64,000 nucleotides of DNA from Nocardia brasiliensis ATCC 700358 (GCF_000250675.2 NC_018681.1:6076001-6140000), one strand, 5' to 3'. Counted from the stretch's first letter, positions 16,511 to 24,221 are shown. Made by a program: numbers and translations. Notes: generated from the letters alone by a model not told the origin.

Positions 16511-16648
16511 CGTGTCTCCCGGTAAGTCGGCGCGATCTTGCGGCTTACACGACAGTAATTCGCCTACTATTGCGCCAGAAACAGCGATTCGTTGCGCATA
16601 TCTGCCCTGGAACATCGAATTATTGTGCGGCGAGGAAAGGGTTGTGAC
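16511..16648. promoter_or_regulatory. divergent promoter region with phased TTGYGC repeats
   Basis: Between the hydrolase and the Lrp gene, TTGCGC occurs at 16570 and 16592 and TTGTGC at 16623. The spacings of 22 and 31 bases are close to two and three helical turns, as expected for a multimeric Lrp/AsnC regulator lying on one face of DNA. A TACTAT sequence at 16565 could be a -10 element. Confidence 0.4.
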
Positions 16649-17086
16649 GTGGACGACATCGACCGGCGGATCCTCGAGCACCTGCTCAGACAGGCCCGCG
16701 CCTCGTTCCAGGAGATCGGTAGCGCGGTGGGGCTGACCGCGCCCGCGGTGAAGCGCCGCGTCGACAAGATGGTGGCGACCAAGCAGATCATCGGCTTCAC
16801 TGCGCTGGTCAATCCCGCCGCGCTCGGCTGGAAAACCGAGGCCTACGTCGAGGTCTACTACCGCGACAACATCTCCCCGGCCGAACTGCGCCGCAGTCTG
16901 GAACCGATTCCGCAGGTGGTCGGCGTGTGGACGATCGCGGGCGAGGCCGACGCGCTGGTGCACGTGATGGCCACGGACATGGCCGAAATCGAGGTCACCG
17001 TCGAACGCATCCGGGAGAACGCGCGGGTCGGGCGGACCCGCAGTTCCATCGTCATGTCCCGCATCCTCGAACGTCCCCGCACCTGA
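16649..17086 (+). CDS. Lrp/AsnC-family transcriptional regulator
   Basis: A 145-residue protein from the GTG at 16649, with GAGGAAAGG 8 bases upstream; longer in-frame starts have no clear ribosome site. Residues 1-60 are the Lrp winged HTH (Asp-Asp-Ile-Asp-Arg-Arg-Ile-Leu, then Leu-Thr-Ala-Pro-Ala-Val-Lys-Arg-Arg-Val-Asp-Lys-Met). Residues 65-140 form the RAM/ACT-like ligand domain with Val-Val-Gly-Val-Trp-Thr-Ile-Ala-Gly-Glu-Ala-Asp-Ala-Leu-Val. It probably senses an amino acid, arginine or ornithine being the obvious candidates, and controls the divergent hydrolase gene. Confidence 0.9.
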   Translation: MDDIDRRILEHLLRQARASFQEIGSAVGLTAPAVKRRVDKMVATKQIIGFTALVNPAALGWKTEAYVEVYYRDNISPAELRRSLEPIPQVVGVWTIAGEADALVHVMATDMAEIEVTVERIRENARVGRTRSSIVMSRILERPRT

Positions 17087-17140
17087 GCTCCGGCTACCCG
17101 CGCCGAACTGGGCGGGCGCGCACGTCCTAGGGTGATGCGC

Positions 17141-17776
17141 ATGTCCGAAGTGCGTGCCAGCTACCTCACCGACGGGGCCGAGATCTATCGGCGCTCGTTC
17201 GCGATGATCCGCGACGAGGCGGACCTCAGCGGGTTCCCGCCGGACGTGGCGCAGGTGGTGGTGCGGATGATCCACGGCTGCGGACAGGTGGATCTGGCCG
17301 CGGACGTGGCGTTTTCGCCGGGCGTGGTGGCTGCGGCGCGTGCGGCGCTGCGGGCCGGTGCGCCGATTCTGTGCGACGCGAACATGGTCGCCTCGGGCGT
17401 CACGCGCAAGCGACTGCCCGCGAACAACGAAGTGATCTGCACGCTGACCGACCCGCGGGTGCCGGAACTCGCTGCCGCCATGGGCAATACGCGTTCCGCG
17501 GCCGCCCTGGAGCTGTGGCGGGATCGACTCGACGGCGCCGTGGTCGCCATCGGGAACGCGCCGACCGCGCTGTTCCATCTACTGGACATGCTGGACGCGG
17601 GTGCGCAGCGGCCCGCCGCCGTCCTCGGCATCCCGGTCGGCTTCATCGGCGCCGCCGAATCCAAGCACGCCCTGGCCGCCTTCGGCGAGGTCGAGTTCCT
17701 CACCGTCCGGGGCAGGCGCGGCGGCAGCGCCATCACCGCTTCGGCGTTGAATGCGATTGCGAGCGAACAGGAATGA
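17141..17776 (+). CDS. cobH: precorrin-8X methylmutase CobH
   Basis: CobH moves the C11 methyl group to C12, turning precorrin-8X into hydrogenobyrinic acid. I start at the ATG at 17141 with AGGGTG upstream; ATG 17135 and GTG 17132 are close alternatives. The 211-residue protein has the conserved Arg-Met-Ile-His-Gly-Cys-Gly-Gln-Val-Asp block, with the catalytic His near residue 45, and Gly-Ile-Pro-Val-Gly-Phe-Ile-Gly-Ala-Ala-Glu-Ser-Lys near 170. Its TGA overlaps the start of cobIJ in an ATGA, so the two are translationally coupled. Confidence 0.95.
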   Translation: MSEVRASYLTDGAEIYRRSFAMIRDEADLSGFPPDVAQVVVRMIHGCGQVDLAADVAFSPGVVAAARAALRAGAPILCDANMVASGVTRKRLPANNEVICTLTDPRVPELAAAMGNTRSAAALELWRDRLDGAVVAIGNAPTALFHLLDMLDAGAQRPAAVLGIPVGFIGAAESKHALAAFGEVEFLTVRGRRGGSAITASALNAIASEQE

Positions 17777-19650
17777 CCGATACGACGAGCACACCCGGCA
17801 AACTGTGGGGTGTCGGGCTCGGTCCCGGCGATCCGGAACTGGTCACGGTGAAGGCGGCGCGGGTGATCGCCGCCGCCGACGTGATCGCGTTCCACAGCGC
17901 GCGGCACGGGCGCAGCATCTCGCGCGGCATCGCCGCACCGTACATGCGCGCGGACCAGCTCGAGGAGCATCTCGTCTACCCGGTGACGACCGAGACCACC
18001 GACCACCCCGGCGGCTATCAGGGCGCCATCGACGAGTTCTACGAGCAGGCCGCGCAACGGCTGTCCACCCATCTGGCGGCGGGCCGGTCGGTGGCGTTGC
18101 TCGCCGCGGGCGACCCGCTCTTCTACAGCTCCTACATGCATATGCACCGGCGGCTGGCCGATCGCTTCGAGACCGAGATCATTCCGGGCATCACCTCGGT
18201 GAGCGCCGCGTCGGCCGCGCTCGGCACCCCGCTGGTCGAGGGCGAGCAGGTGCTGACCGTGCTGCCCGGCACCATGCCGGTGGACGAACTCACCCGGCGG
18301 CTGCGCGATACCGAGGCCGCCGCCATCATGAAACTCGGCCGCACCTATCCCGGTGTACGCCAGGCACTTTCCGACTCGGGGCGGCTCGACGACGCGTACT
18401 ACGTCGAACGGGCGAGCAGCACCCGGCAGCGGGTACTGCGGGCTGCCGACGTAGCCGACGCGGACGTACCGTACTTCGCCATCACCGTGGTCCCCGGCCC
18501 CAGCCCGACCACAATCCCCACCTTGTCCGCGAATTCCACTGCCGTGCAACAGGTCTCCGGGTCGAGCCGCAATCGCTCCGCCGACCCGGGCCATATGGAG
18601 AACAGCTCCCCGACAACGCCATCCGACGGGCCAGAGCCCAAACCTGTTGCCGCACAACTCGAGGAGCAGGACACCGCCCAGAAGGTCCTTGCGGCGCGGG
18701 TCACCCACCCAGCATCCAGCGACCGCGAGCAGTACCCCCTGGCCGGTGCCACGACGGAACCTGCCCTCGACACCACGGGTGCGGCCGATAGCGACCATGT
18801 CACAGTCGTCCGGCACGAGCCGAGCGCCAAAACGAGTGCCGCAGACGAGCCCGCCATCGGCACCGCGGGTGCCATCGGCGGCGGACACCTCACCGTCGTC
18901 GGCCTCGGCCCCGGGGCGGCGGCGTGGACGACCAGCGAGGTACTCGAAGCACTCTCGGACGCCACGGATCTCGTCGGCTACACCACCTACCTGAACCGGG
19001 TGCCCGTCCGCCCGGGACAGCGACGGCACGCCAGCGACAACCGGGTCGAATCGGAACGCGCCGCGATGGCACTGGATCTGGCGCGGCGCGGCGCGCGGGT
19101 CGTGGTGGTGTCGTCGGGTGATCCGGGGGTGTTCGCGATGGCGGCGGCCGTGCTGGAGGAGGCGGGCGATCCCCAGTGGGCCGGCGTGCCGGTGCGTGTG
19201 CTGCCCGGCCTCACCGCGGCGAACGCGGTCGCCAGCCGGGTCGGCGCACCGCTCGGCCACGACTACGCGATGATCTCGCTCTCCGACCGGCTCAAACCGT
19301 GGGAGGTTGTCGCGCAACGACTTTCCGCGGTGGCCGCCGCCGATATGGCGATCGCCGTCTACAACCCCGCCTCGTCGCAGCGCACCTGGCAGGTCGGCGC
19401 CATGCGTGAGCTGCTGCTGGAGCATCGCAAGCCGGATACGCCGGTGGTGCTCGGCCGCGATGTCGGCGGCCCGGCCGAGTCGGTGCGGGTGGTCGCACTC
19501 GGCGAGCTCGACCCGGCCGACGTCGACATGCGCACCCTGTTGATCATCGGCGCGTCGACCACCGTGGCCACCGAAACCGACCACGGGGTCCGCGTCTACA
19601 CCTCGCGCCGGTACGCCGGGGCAGGCGACGCGCGGTCGTCGAACGCGTAG
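17773..19650 (+). CDS. cobIJ: fused precorrin-2 C20- and precorrin-3B C17-methyltransferase (CobI-CobJ)
   Basis: A 625-residue fusion of two SAM-dependent tetrapyrrole methylases. CobI (about residues 8-245) begins with Val-Gly-Leu-Gly-Pro-Gly-Asp-Pro-Glu-Leu and has Leu-Ala-Ala-Gly-Asp-Pro-Leu-Phe-Tyr; CobJ (about 370-610) has Val-Gly-Leu-Gly-Pro-Gly and Ser-Ser-Gly-Asp-Pro-Gly-Val-Phe-Ala-Met. Together they catalyse two non-adjacent methylations of the aerobic pathway, before and after CobG. The M. tuberculosis fusion is near 508 residues, from memory; the extra length is a linker of about 120 residues rich in Ser, Thr, Ala, Pro, Asp and Glu with little predicted structure. The start codon overlaps the cobH stop. 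Confidence 0.95.
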   Translation: MTDTTSTPGKLWGVGLGPGDPELVTVKAARVIAAADVIAFHSARHGRSISRGIAAPYMRADQLEEHLVYPVTTETTDHPGGYQGAIDEFYEQAAQRLSTHLAAGRSVALLAAGDPLFYSSYMHMHRRLADRFETEIIPGITSVSAASAALGTPLVEGEQVLTVLPGTMPVDELTRRLRDTEAAAIMKLGRTYPGVRQALSDSGRLDDAYYVERASSTRQRVLRAADVADADVPYFAITVVPGPSPTTIPTLSANSTAVQQVSGSSRNRSADPGHMENSSPTTPSDGPEPKPVAAQLEEQDTAQKVLAARVTHPASSDREQYPLAGATTEPALDTTGAADSDHVTVVRHEPSAKTSAADEPAIGTAGAIGGGHLTVVGLGPGAAAWTTSEVLEALSDATDLVGYTTYLNRVPVRPGQRRHASDNRVESERAAMALDLARRGARVVVVSSGDPGVFAMAAAVLEEAGDPQWAGVPVRVLPGLTAANAVASRVGAPLGHDYAMISLSDRLKPWEVVAQRLSAVAAADMAIAVYNPASSQRTWQVGAMRELLLEHRKPDTPVVLGRDVGGPAESVRVVALGELDPADVDMRTLLIIGASTTVATETDHGVRVYTSRRYAGAGDARSSNA

Positions 19651-19682
19651 GATCTCCTGACGCACCGACGATTGGAGGGATC

Positions 19683-19952
19683 TTGGCCGCGACACTGTCG
19701 GAGCTGACGCTGCGCGCCCGAGCCCTGGAGGCCCGAGCCACCGCGAGCGAACAGGCACTCGACGAACAGGGGGACGTTCTCAACGAACTCGCGGCACTCA
19801 CCAGGAAGGCGCTCGACGGCATCCACCGCATCGACGAGCGTGCCGAACGGATCGAGGAAGATCTCGTCGAATTGCGCCGCAGCCAGATCCGTTTGGAGGC
19901 GGGCATGGCCCAGGTGCTGGCCCGGCTCGAGCTGCTGACCGGCGACAACTAG
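19683..19952 (+). CDS. small coiled-coil protein of unknown function
   Basis: An 89-residue, almost wholly helical protein with TTG start and a GGAGGG ribosome site 3 bases upstream. Heptad-like runs of Leu, Ile and Ala alternate with Glu, Arg and Asp from residue 5 to 85, predicting one long coiled coil; there is no signal peptide or membrane segment. It follows cobIJ by 32 bases and could be co-transcribed. I do not recognise a family. Confidence 0.6.
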   Translation: MAATLSELTLRARALEARATASEQALDEQGDVLNELAALTRKALDGIHRIDERAERIEEDLVELRRSQIRLEAGMAQVLARLELLTGDN

Positions 19953-19986
19953 TGCACTGCCGAAGAACCTGACACGCGTTTCGTAT

Positions 19987-20007
19987 AACATTCCACTATG
20001 GAATGTT
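19987..20007. promoter_or_regulatory. palindromic operator upstream of padR-like gene
   Basis: A perfect 8-bp inverted repeat with a 5-base centre (AACATTCC-ACTAT-GGAATGTT) lies 21 bases before the PadR-type gene. PadR proteins bind such AT-rich palindromes, so this is probably its autoregulatory site. Confidence 0.7.
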
Positions 20008-20028
20008 GAGAGCGAAGGGAGCAGTCGG

Positions 20029-20559
20029 TTGACGAACACCGCGACCAGCCGCAAGCCGTTGAACTCCACGGCGGCGTCGCTGCTCGGATTTCTGCACGAG
20101 GGCCCGATGTCGGGCTGGGATCTGGTGGCCAAGGCCCAGGACCGGATCGGTGACTTCTGGACGATCACCCAGAGCCAGGTCTACCGCGAACTCGCCACGA
20201 TGGACGCGGCGGGACTGGTGGAGAAAGGCATCCCCGGGGCGCGCGAGCGCACCCCCTATCTGATCACCGACGCGGGCCGAGAAGCGTTCCTGGAGTGGAT
20301 CGCCCGTGATCCGGGCGGCGAGAACATCCGCTTCCCGCTCTTGCTCACGCTCTCCTTCGGGGACCACCTCGATCGCGCGCACCTCGATCGCATCATCGCC
20401 GCCAACCGGGAGATCCATCAGGGCCGGCTGAGCAGGTATCTGGATGAGGACCCCACCGATCTACCGCCCTACGCCCGCGCCACACTGGATTTCGGCATCG
20501 GCTACGAACGCGCCGTGCTCGACTGGTTCGATCGCCTACCCGAGCTGCTCGGCCGCTGA
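20029..20559 (+). CDS. PadR-family transcriptional regulator
   Basis: A 176-residue regulator with TTG start. Residues 10-85 are the PadR winged HTH: Leu-Leu-Gly-Phe-Leu-His-Glu-Gly-Pro-Met-Ser-Gly-Trp-Asp-Leu, a recognition region Ser-Gln-Val-Tyr-Arg-Glu-Leu, and the wing ending Tyr-Leu-Ile-Thr-Asp-Ala-Gly-Arg-Glu. The C-terminal half is helical and would give the Vir-type dimerisation domain. An operator-like palindrome lies in its leader. Its last 24 bases overlap the 3' end of cobK on the other strand, so the two genes are tail to tail. Ligand and further targets unknown. Confidence 0.88.
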   Translation: MTNTATSRKPLNSTAASLLGFLHEGPMSGWDLVAKAQDRIGDFWTITQSQVYRELATMDAAGLVEKGIPGARERTPYLITDAGREAFLEWIARDPGGENIRFPLLLTLSFGDHLDRAHLDRIIAANREIHQGRLSRYLDEDPTDLPPYARATLDFGIGYERAVLDWFDRLPELLGR

Positions 20560-21294
20560 TCGCCGCGCCCGCAGCCATTCCCACACCTGCGCAACAGTTT
20601 CCATCGGCACCGCCCCGTCCGGCAGGGGCGGGCGCTCGATCACGACCACCGGCACCCCCGCCGCCCGGGCCGCGGCCAGCTTGGCCTCGGTCCGGTCGCC
20701 GCCGCTGTCCTTGGTGACCAGCAGATCGATGCGCCGGTCCGCGAGCAATCGGGATTCCTCAGCAAGTGTGAAAGGCCCACGCGCCAGCAACAATTCGTGC
20801 CGTGGCGGTAGCGCATCGGTCGGCGGGTCGATGGCGCGGATCAGAAACCATGGCAGGCTCAGGCCGGCGAACGCGGCGACACCCTGTCGGCCGATGGTCA
20901 GGAAAACGCGTTCACCTTGCTCGGCAACGGTTTTCGCGGCCGCGGTCAGATCGGGCACGCGAATCCACCGATCGCCGGGCCCGGCGGTCCAGCCCGGCCG
21001 CCGCAGTTGCACCAGGGGCAGGCCGAGCGATGCCGCGGCGGCGGCCGCATTGGCGCTGATCGCCCCCGCGAACGGGTGGGTGGCGTCGACCACGGTCTCG
21101 ATTCCGTTGGCCGCCAACCATTCCGACAAACCCGCGACCCCGCCGAAGCCGCCGACGCGCACCGCGCCGACCGGCAGCACCGGGTCGCGAACGCGACCGG
21201 CGAGCGAGGAGACGATGTCGAATCCCGGCTCGCCGGTCGCGATGCGGGCGAGTTCCCGGGCTTCCCCGGTACCGCCCAGAATCAGGGTTTTCAG
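20536..21294 (-). CDS. cobK: precorrin-6A reductase CobK
   Basis: CobK reduces precorrin-6A to precorrin-6B with NADPH. The protein should begin just before Lys-Thr-Leu-Ile-Leu-Gly-Gly-Thr-Gly-Glu-Ala-Arg, the N-terminal nucleotide motif. The only start-like codon there is CTG at 21294, overlapping the TGA of the upstream secreted-protein gene; the nearest ATG, GTG or TTG in frame are far upstream inside that gene. From CTG it has 252 residues, the usual size. Val-Ser-Ser-Leu-Ala-Gly-Arg-Val, Asp-Ala-Thr-His-Pro-Phe-Ala and Leu-Val-Thr-Lys-Asp-Ser-Gly-Gly all match the family. Translation probably depends on reinitiation after the upstream gene. Confidence 0.92.
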   Translation of the reverse strand: MKTLILGGTGEARELARIATGEPGFDIVSSLAGRVRDPVLPVGAVRVGGFGGVAGLSEWLAANGIETVVDATHPFAGAISANAAAAAASLGLPLVQLRRPGWTAGPGDRWIRVPDLTAAAKTVAEQGERVFLTIGRQGVAAFAGLSLPWFLIRAIDPPTDALPPRHELLLARGPFTLAEESRLLADRRIDLLVTKDSGGDRTEAKLAAARAAGVPVVVIERPPLPDGAVPMETVAQVWEWLRARRSAAEQLG

Positions 21295-21914
21295 GGCTGG
21301 CCGCTGAAGTAGGCGATACCCGCGTTCAGCAGCGACGGACCGCCCGCGACCGCGAGGCCGATGAGCGCGCCGAGCACGGCGCCGGGCACGATGCCGACCG
21401 CGAAGAACAGGAACCCGATGGCAGCCCCGATCAAGCCGCCTACCAGCGCACCCAGCGAAGCCCGCTGCAACTCCGCGAAGAACCACTCCTGCGCGCCGAT
21501 GAACTCGGCGGCCACCGGCGCGTTCGCGGACGGCTGCACCTTCGGGGTGAGCGTCAGCTGCTTGGCGTCGTCGGCGATGGCCGCGGCGATTTCCACCTGC
21601 TGACCCTTGGCGGTCGCGGTGAGCGGAATGCTGGTGACGGTCTCCCCCGCCGCGTTCTGCAGCGTGACCGACTGCTTGTCGGCAGCCAGGGTGAACGCGC
21701 CGCCGGTGACGCTGGTGACGAGGGACTTGCCCGCGTCGGCCAAGGTCAGCGCATAGTCGATGCCCTGGTCCGTACCGGTGACGGTGGGCGTGGTGGTTGC
21801 TTGCTCCTGCGTCGCAGGCGGAACGGGCGAGGGTGCGGCGTACACGGTACCCGCGCTGACGCCGGTGGCGGCGATGGCCAGCAATGCGGTTGCGGCGAAC
21901 TTTTTATATTTCAT
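21291..21914 (-). CDS. small secreted glycine-zipper protein inside the cob locus, paralogue of 2637-3164
   Basis: A 207-residue protein with ATG start and a GGGGAGA ribosome site. Residues 1-27 are a signal peptide (Met-Lys-Tyr-Lys-Lys-Phe-Ala-Ala, ending Tyr-Ala-Ala). A beta-rich domain with Asp-Gln-Gly-Ile-Asp-Tyr and Lys-Gly-Gln-Gln-Val follows, then a C-terminal hydrophobic Gly-rich pair of helices, ending Gly-Gln-Pro. It shares this plan and several blocks with the protein at 2637-3164. It stands between cobL and cobK, where M. tuberculosis has cobM, and its stop overlaps the CTG start of cobK. It is probably exported to the envelope; a link to cobalamin is suggested only by position. 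Confidence 0.8.
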   Translation of the reverse strand: MKYKKFAATALLAIAATGVSAGTVYAAPSPVPPATQEQATTTPTVTGTDQGIDYALTLADAGKSLVTSVTGGAFTLAADKQSVTLQNAAGETVTSIPLTATAKGQQVEIAAAIADDAKQLTLTPKVQPSANAPVAAEFIGAQEWFFAELQRASLGALVGGLIGAAIGFLFFAVGIVPGAVLGALIGLAVAGGPSLLNAGIAYFSGQP

Positions 21915-21994
21915 CTATCTCCCCATCAGGAACCGGATTTCCGATCATGATCGGATCTCGGCCACCGACCCTACCCGCCGCAGGTGCACGATTT

Positions 21995-23251
21995 TTATTC
22001 GCGGACCGCATTGCGCGGCTCCGCATTGTGCACTTTCACTACCGACCATTGCGTGACCGGCAACTGCGGCCGCCAGGTCGTGAACGATCCCAACGGCTCC
22101 GCGCGATAGATCTGGAACTTACGCAACGCACCGCCGTGCGCGGCCGCCCAGCTGAGCAGCAACGATTCGGATTCGGCCGTCACCGCGTTCGCGACGAGCC
22201 GGCCGCCCTGGCGCAGCTGCGCCCAGCATGTCTCGAACAGGCCAGGCTGAGTGAGCCCGCCGCCGAGGAAAACCGCATCGGGCGCGCCGGATTCGTGCAT
22301 CAGCTCCGCGGGGGCGGCACCGCGCACCAGCACCTGTGGCACGCCGAGCGCCGCCGCGTTGTCGGCGATCTGCTGCCTGCGCCCGGCCGAGCGTTCGAAA
22401 GTGACTGCGCGACAGCCGGGGTGCGTGCGGCACCATTCGATCGCGATACTGCCCGAACCGCCGCCGATATCCCACAGCAGTTCGCCGGGCGCCGGGGCGA
22501 GCGCGGCGAGGGTGAGGGCGCGCACCTCATGTTTGGTGAGCTGACCGTCACCGCCGAACAACTCGTCCGGCAGGCCCGGCACCCGCGTCGCCCGCGGCCG
22601 GGCCGGATCGGCTACGCAGTCGATCGCCACGATGTTCAGCGGATCGCCCGGCGGGTACGGCCAGTGCTTCGCCGTCCCCGTCACCAGCCGTTCGCCCGGG
22701 CCGCCGAGCTGTTCGAGCAGGGTCAGCCCAGAATCACCGAAACCGTTGCGGGCCAGGAGTTCCGCGAGCGCGGCCGGGGTGTCCTGGTCGGCGCTCAATA
22801 CCAGGATGCGCCTGCCGTGCACCAGGTCCGGGAGTACGCCCGCCAGCGCCCGCCCGACCACGCTCACCACGGGCGTCTCGGCCAGCGGCCAGCCCAGGCG
22901 CGCGCACGCCAGCGAGGCCGAGGACGGCTGCGGCAGCACCCGCAACGCCGCCGGGCCCAGCAGCCGCGCCAAGGTCACGCCGATCCCGTAGAACATCGGA
23001 TCCCCGCTGGCGAGCACGCACACCCGCGCCCCGTTGTGGCGCTCGAACAACTCCGGCAAGGCCGGCACCAAGGGCGACGGCCACGCCACCCGCTGCGAAT
23101 CCCCTTCCGGCACAAGCGAAAGCTGCCGCGCCGACCCGAAGAGTACCGCCGCACCCAGTACCGCGTCCCGTGCCGCGGCAGTCAACCCGGCCCATCCGTC
23201 GGCCCCGATGCCGACGACCGCCACCGGCGGCCCCGCCCACGCCTGAGTCAT
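21995..23251 (-). CDS. cobL: precorrin-6Y C5,15-methyltransferase (decarboxylating) CobL
   Basis: A 418-residue fusion of a CbiE-like and a CbiT-like methyltransferase that methylates C5 and C15 of precorrin-6B and removes a carboxyl group. The CbiE part (about 1-210) has Leu-Ala-Ser-Gly-Asp-Pro-Met-Phe-Tyr-Gly-Ile-Gly; the CbiT part has Leu-Trp-Asp-Ile-Gly-Gly-Gly-Ser-Gly-Ser-Ile-Ala-Ile-Glu-Trp as its SAM motif and Phe-Leu-Gly-Gly-Gly-Leu. The ATG at 23251 gives the usual N-terminus; ATG 23260 is the alternative. It ends 80 bases before the secreted-protein gene and shares a strand with cobK. Confidence 0.95.
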   Translation of the reverse strand: MTQAWAGPPVAVVGIGADGWAGLTAAARDAVLGAAVLFGSARQLSLVPEGDSQRVAWPSPLVPALPELFERHNGARVCVLASGDPMFYGIGVTLARLLGPAALRVLPQPSSASLACARLGWPLAETPVVSVVGRALAGVLPDLVHGRRILVLSADQDTPAALAELLARNGFGDSGLTLLEQLGGPGERLVTGTAKHWPYPPGDPLNIVAIDCVADPARPRATRVPGLPDELFGGDGQLTKHEVRALTLAALAPAPGELLWDIGGGSGSIAIEWCRTHPGCRAVTFERSAGRRQQIADNAAALGVPQVLVRGAAPAELMHESGAPDAVFLGGGLTQPGLFETCWAQLRQGGRLVANAVTAESESLLLSWAAAHGGALRKFQIYRAEPLGSFTTWRPQLPVTQWSVVKVHNAEPRNAVRE

Positions 23252-23469
23252 CGTGCCCATCCCGGCACCGGATCGAAGACCCCCGGCCGCACGGCATCGC
23301 ACAGCGCCACTGCTCCTGTCGGCGGCGCACCGATCCGCGGGGTCGTCATGCGAACCCGCGACGACTCCTTCGGAAAGCCGAAGCGTCGTACCGCATTCGA
23401 CCCGTCGCGGCGGCCGCGCCGGAAAGCGGCCGCAGCCCTGTGGCGGTCGGCGATCTCCGGTCGATTCAC
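23248..23469 (-). CDS. possible small coupled reading frame between the SDR and cobL genes
   Basis: A 73-codon frame fills the gap between two minus-strand genes exactly: its GTG start overlaps the SDR stop (GTGA) and its own stop overlaps the cobL start (ATGA). The C-terminal 33 residues, from an internal ATG at 23349, look more protein-like (Arg-Ile-Gly-Ala-Pro-Pro-Thr-Gly-Ala-Val-Ala-Leu) than the Arg-rich first half. It may be a short translated leader for cobL or chance. No family recognised. Confidence 0.33.
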   Translation of the reverse strand: MNRPEIADRHRAAAAFRRGRRDGSNAVRRFGFPKESSRVRMTTPRIGAPPTGAVALCDAVRPGVFDPVPGWAR

Positions 23470-24221
23470 CGGGGCATCCGACGCCAGATCGATTGGGGCA
23501 GCAGGCGCATGGCGAAGAATATCGGTTGCAGGATGCGGGGGTACCAGACCAGCCTGGTGCGCTTGTGCAGGCCCTTCACCACGGCGTCGGCCACCCGGGA
23601 CGGCGTGCTGGCGAAGGGCGCGGGCTCCATACCCTCGGTCATCCGGCCGATCACGAAGCCGGTGCGCACCAGGAGCAGGTGAACTCCCGTGTCGTGCAAC
23701 GCATCCGAGAGGCCGCTGGCGAAACCGTCCAGCCCCGCCTTCGCCGAACCGTACACATAGTTGGCCCGGCGGACCCGCATGCCCGCCACCGAACTGAACA
23801 CGACGAGCTGCCCATCCCCTTGTGCGCGCAGCATATTCGCGAGCGTGGTGAGCGCGCCGACCTGGGCGACATAATCGGTGTGCACCACGGCGAGCGCGTG
23901 CGCCGGATCCTGTTCGGCCCTGGCCTGATCGCCGAGCACGCCGAACGCGAGGATGGCGACGCCGATCTGGCCGTGCTCGGCCGCCAGCTTCTCGAAAAGC
24001 GCGGGGTGCGCGGCCGTGTCGTCCGCGTCGAATTCCACGCAGTGCACGACTTCCGCACCGGCAGCCATGATCTCGGCGACCTGTTCGGACAGCTCACCGC
24101 TGCGGCGCGCCGCGAGGATCACCGTCTGTCCCGGTGCCAGCCGCCGCGCCACCTCCAGTCCGATCTCACTGCGCCCACCGAGCAACAACACCGTCCCGTC
24201 CGCAATCCCACGCGATCCCAT
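23466..24221 (-). CDS. short-chain dehydrogenase/reductase (DprE2/Rv2073c-like)
   Basis: A 251-residue SDR from the ATG at 24221. The cofactor motif is Leu-Leu-Gly-Gly-Arg-Ser-Glu-Ile-Gly (near residue 10) and the catalytic Ser-Ser-Val-Ala-Gly...Tyr-Val-Tyr-Gly-Ser-Ala-Lys is near 145. The Ser-Glu-Ile-Gly-Leu-Glu and Arg-Arg-Ala-Asn-Tyr-Val-Tyr-Gly blocks resemble DprE2, the reductase making decaprenyl-phospho-arabinose. In M. tuberculosis a DprE2-like SDR of unknown role (Rv2073c) follows cobL, so this is more probably that orthologue. The C-terminus is basic and hydrophobic (Ile-Phe-Phe-Ala-Met-Arg-Leu-Leu-Pro), as in membrane-associated members. Substrate unknown. Confidence 0.85.
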   Translation of the reverse strand: MGSRGIADGTVLLLGGRSEIGLEVARRLAPGQTVILAARRSGELSEQVAEIMAAGAEVVHCVEFDADDTAAHPALFEKLAAEHGQIGVAILAFGVLGDQARAEQDPAHALAVVHTDYVAQVGALTTLANMLRAQGDGQLVVFSSVAGMRVRRANYVYGSAKAGLDGFASGLSDALHDTGVHLLLVRTGFVIGRMTEGMEPAPFASTPSRVADAVVKGLHKRTRLVWYPRILQPIFFAMRLLPQSIWRRMPR

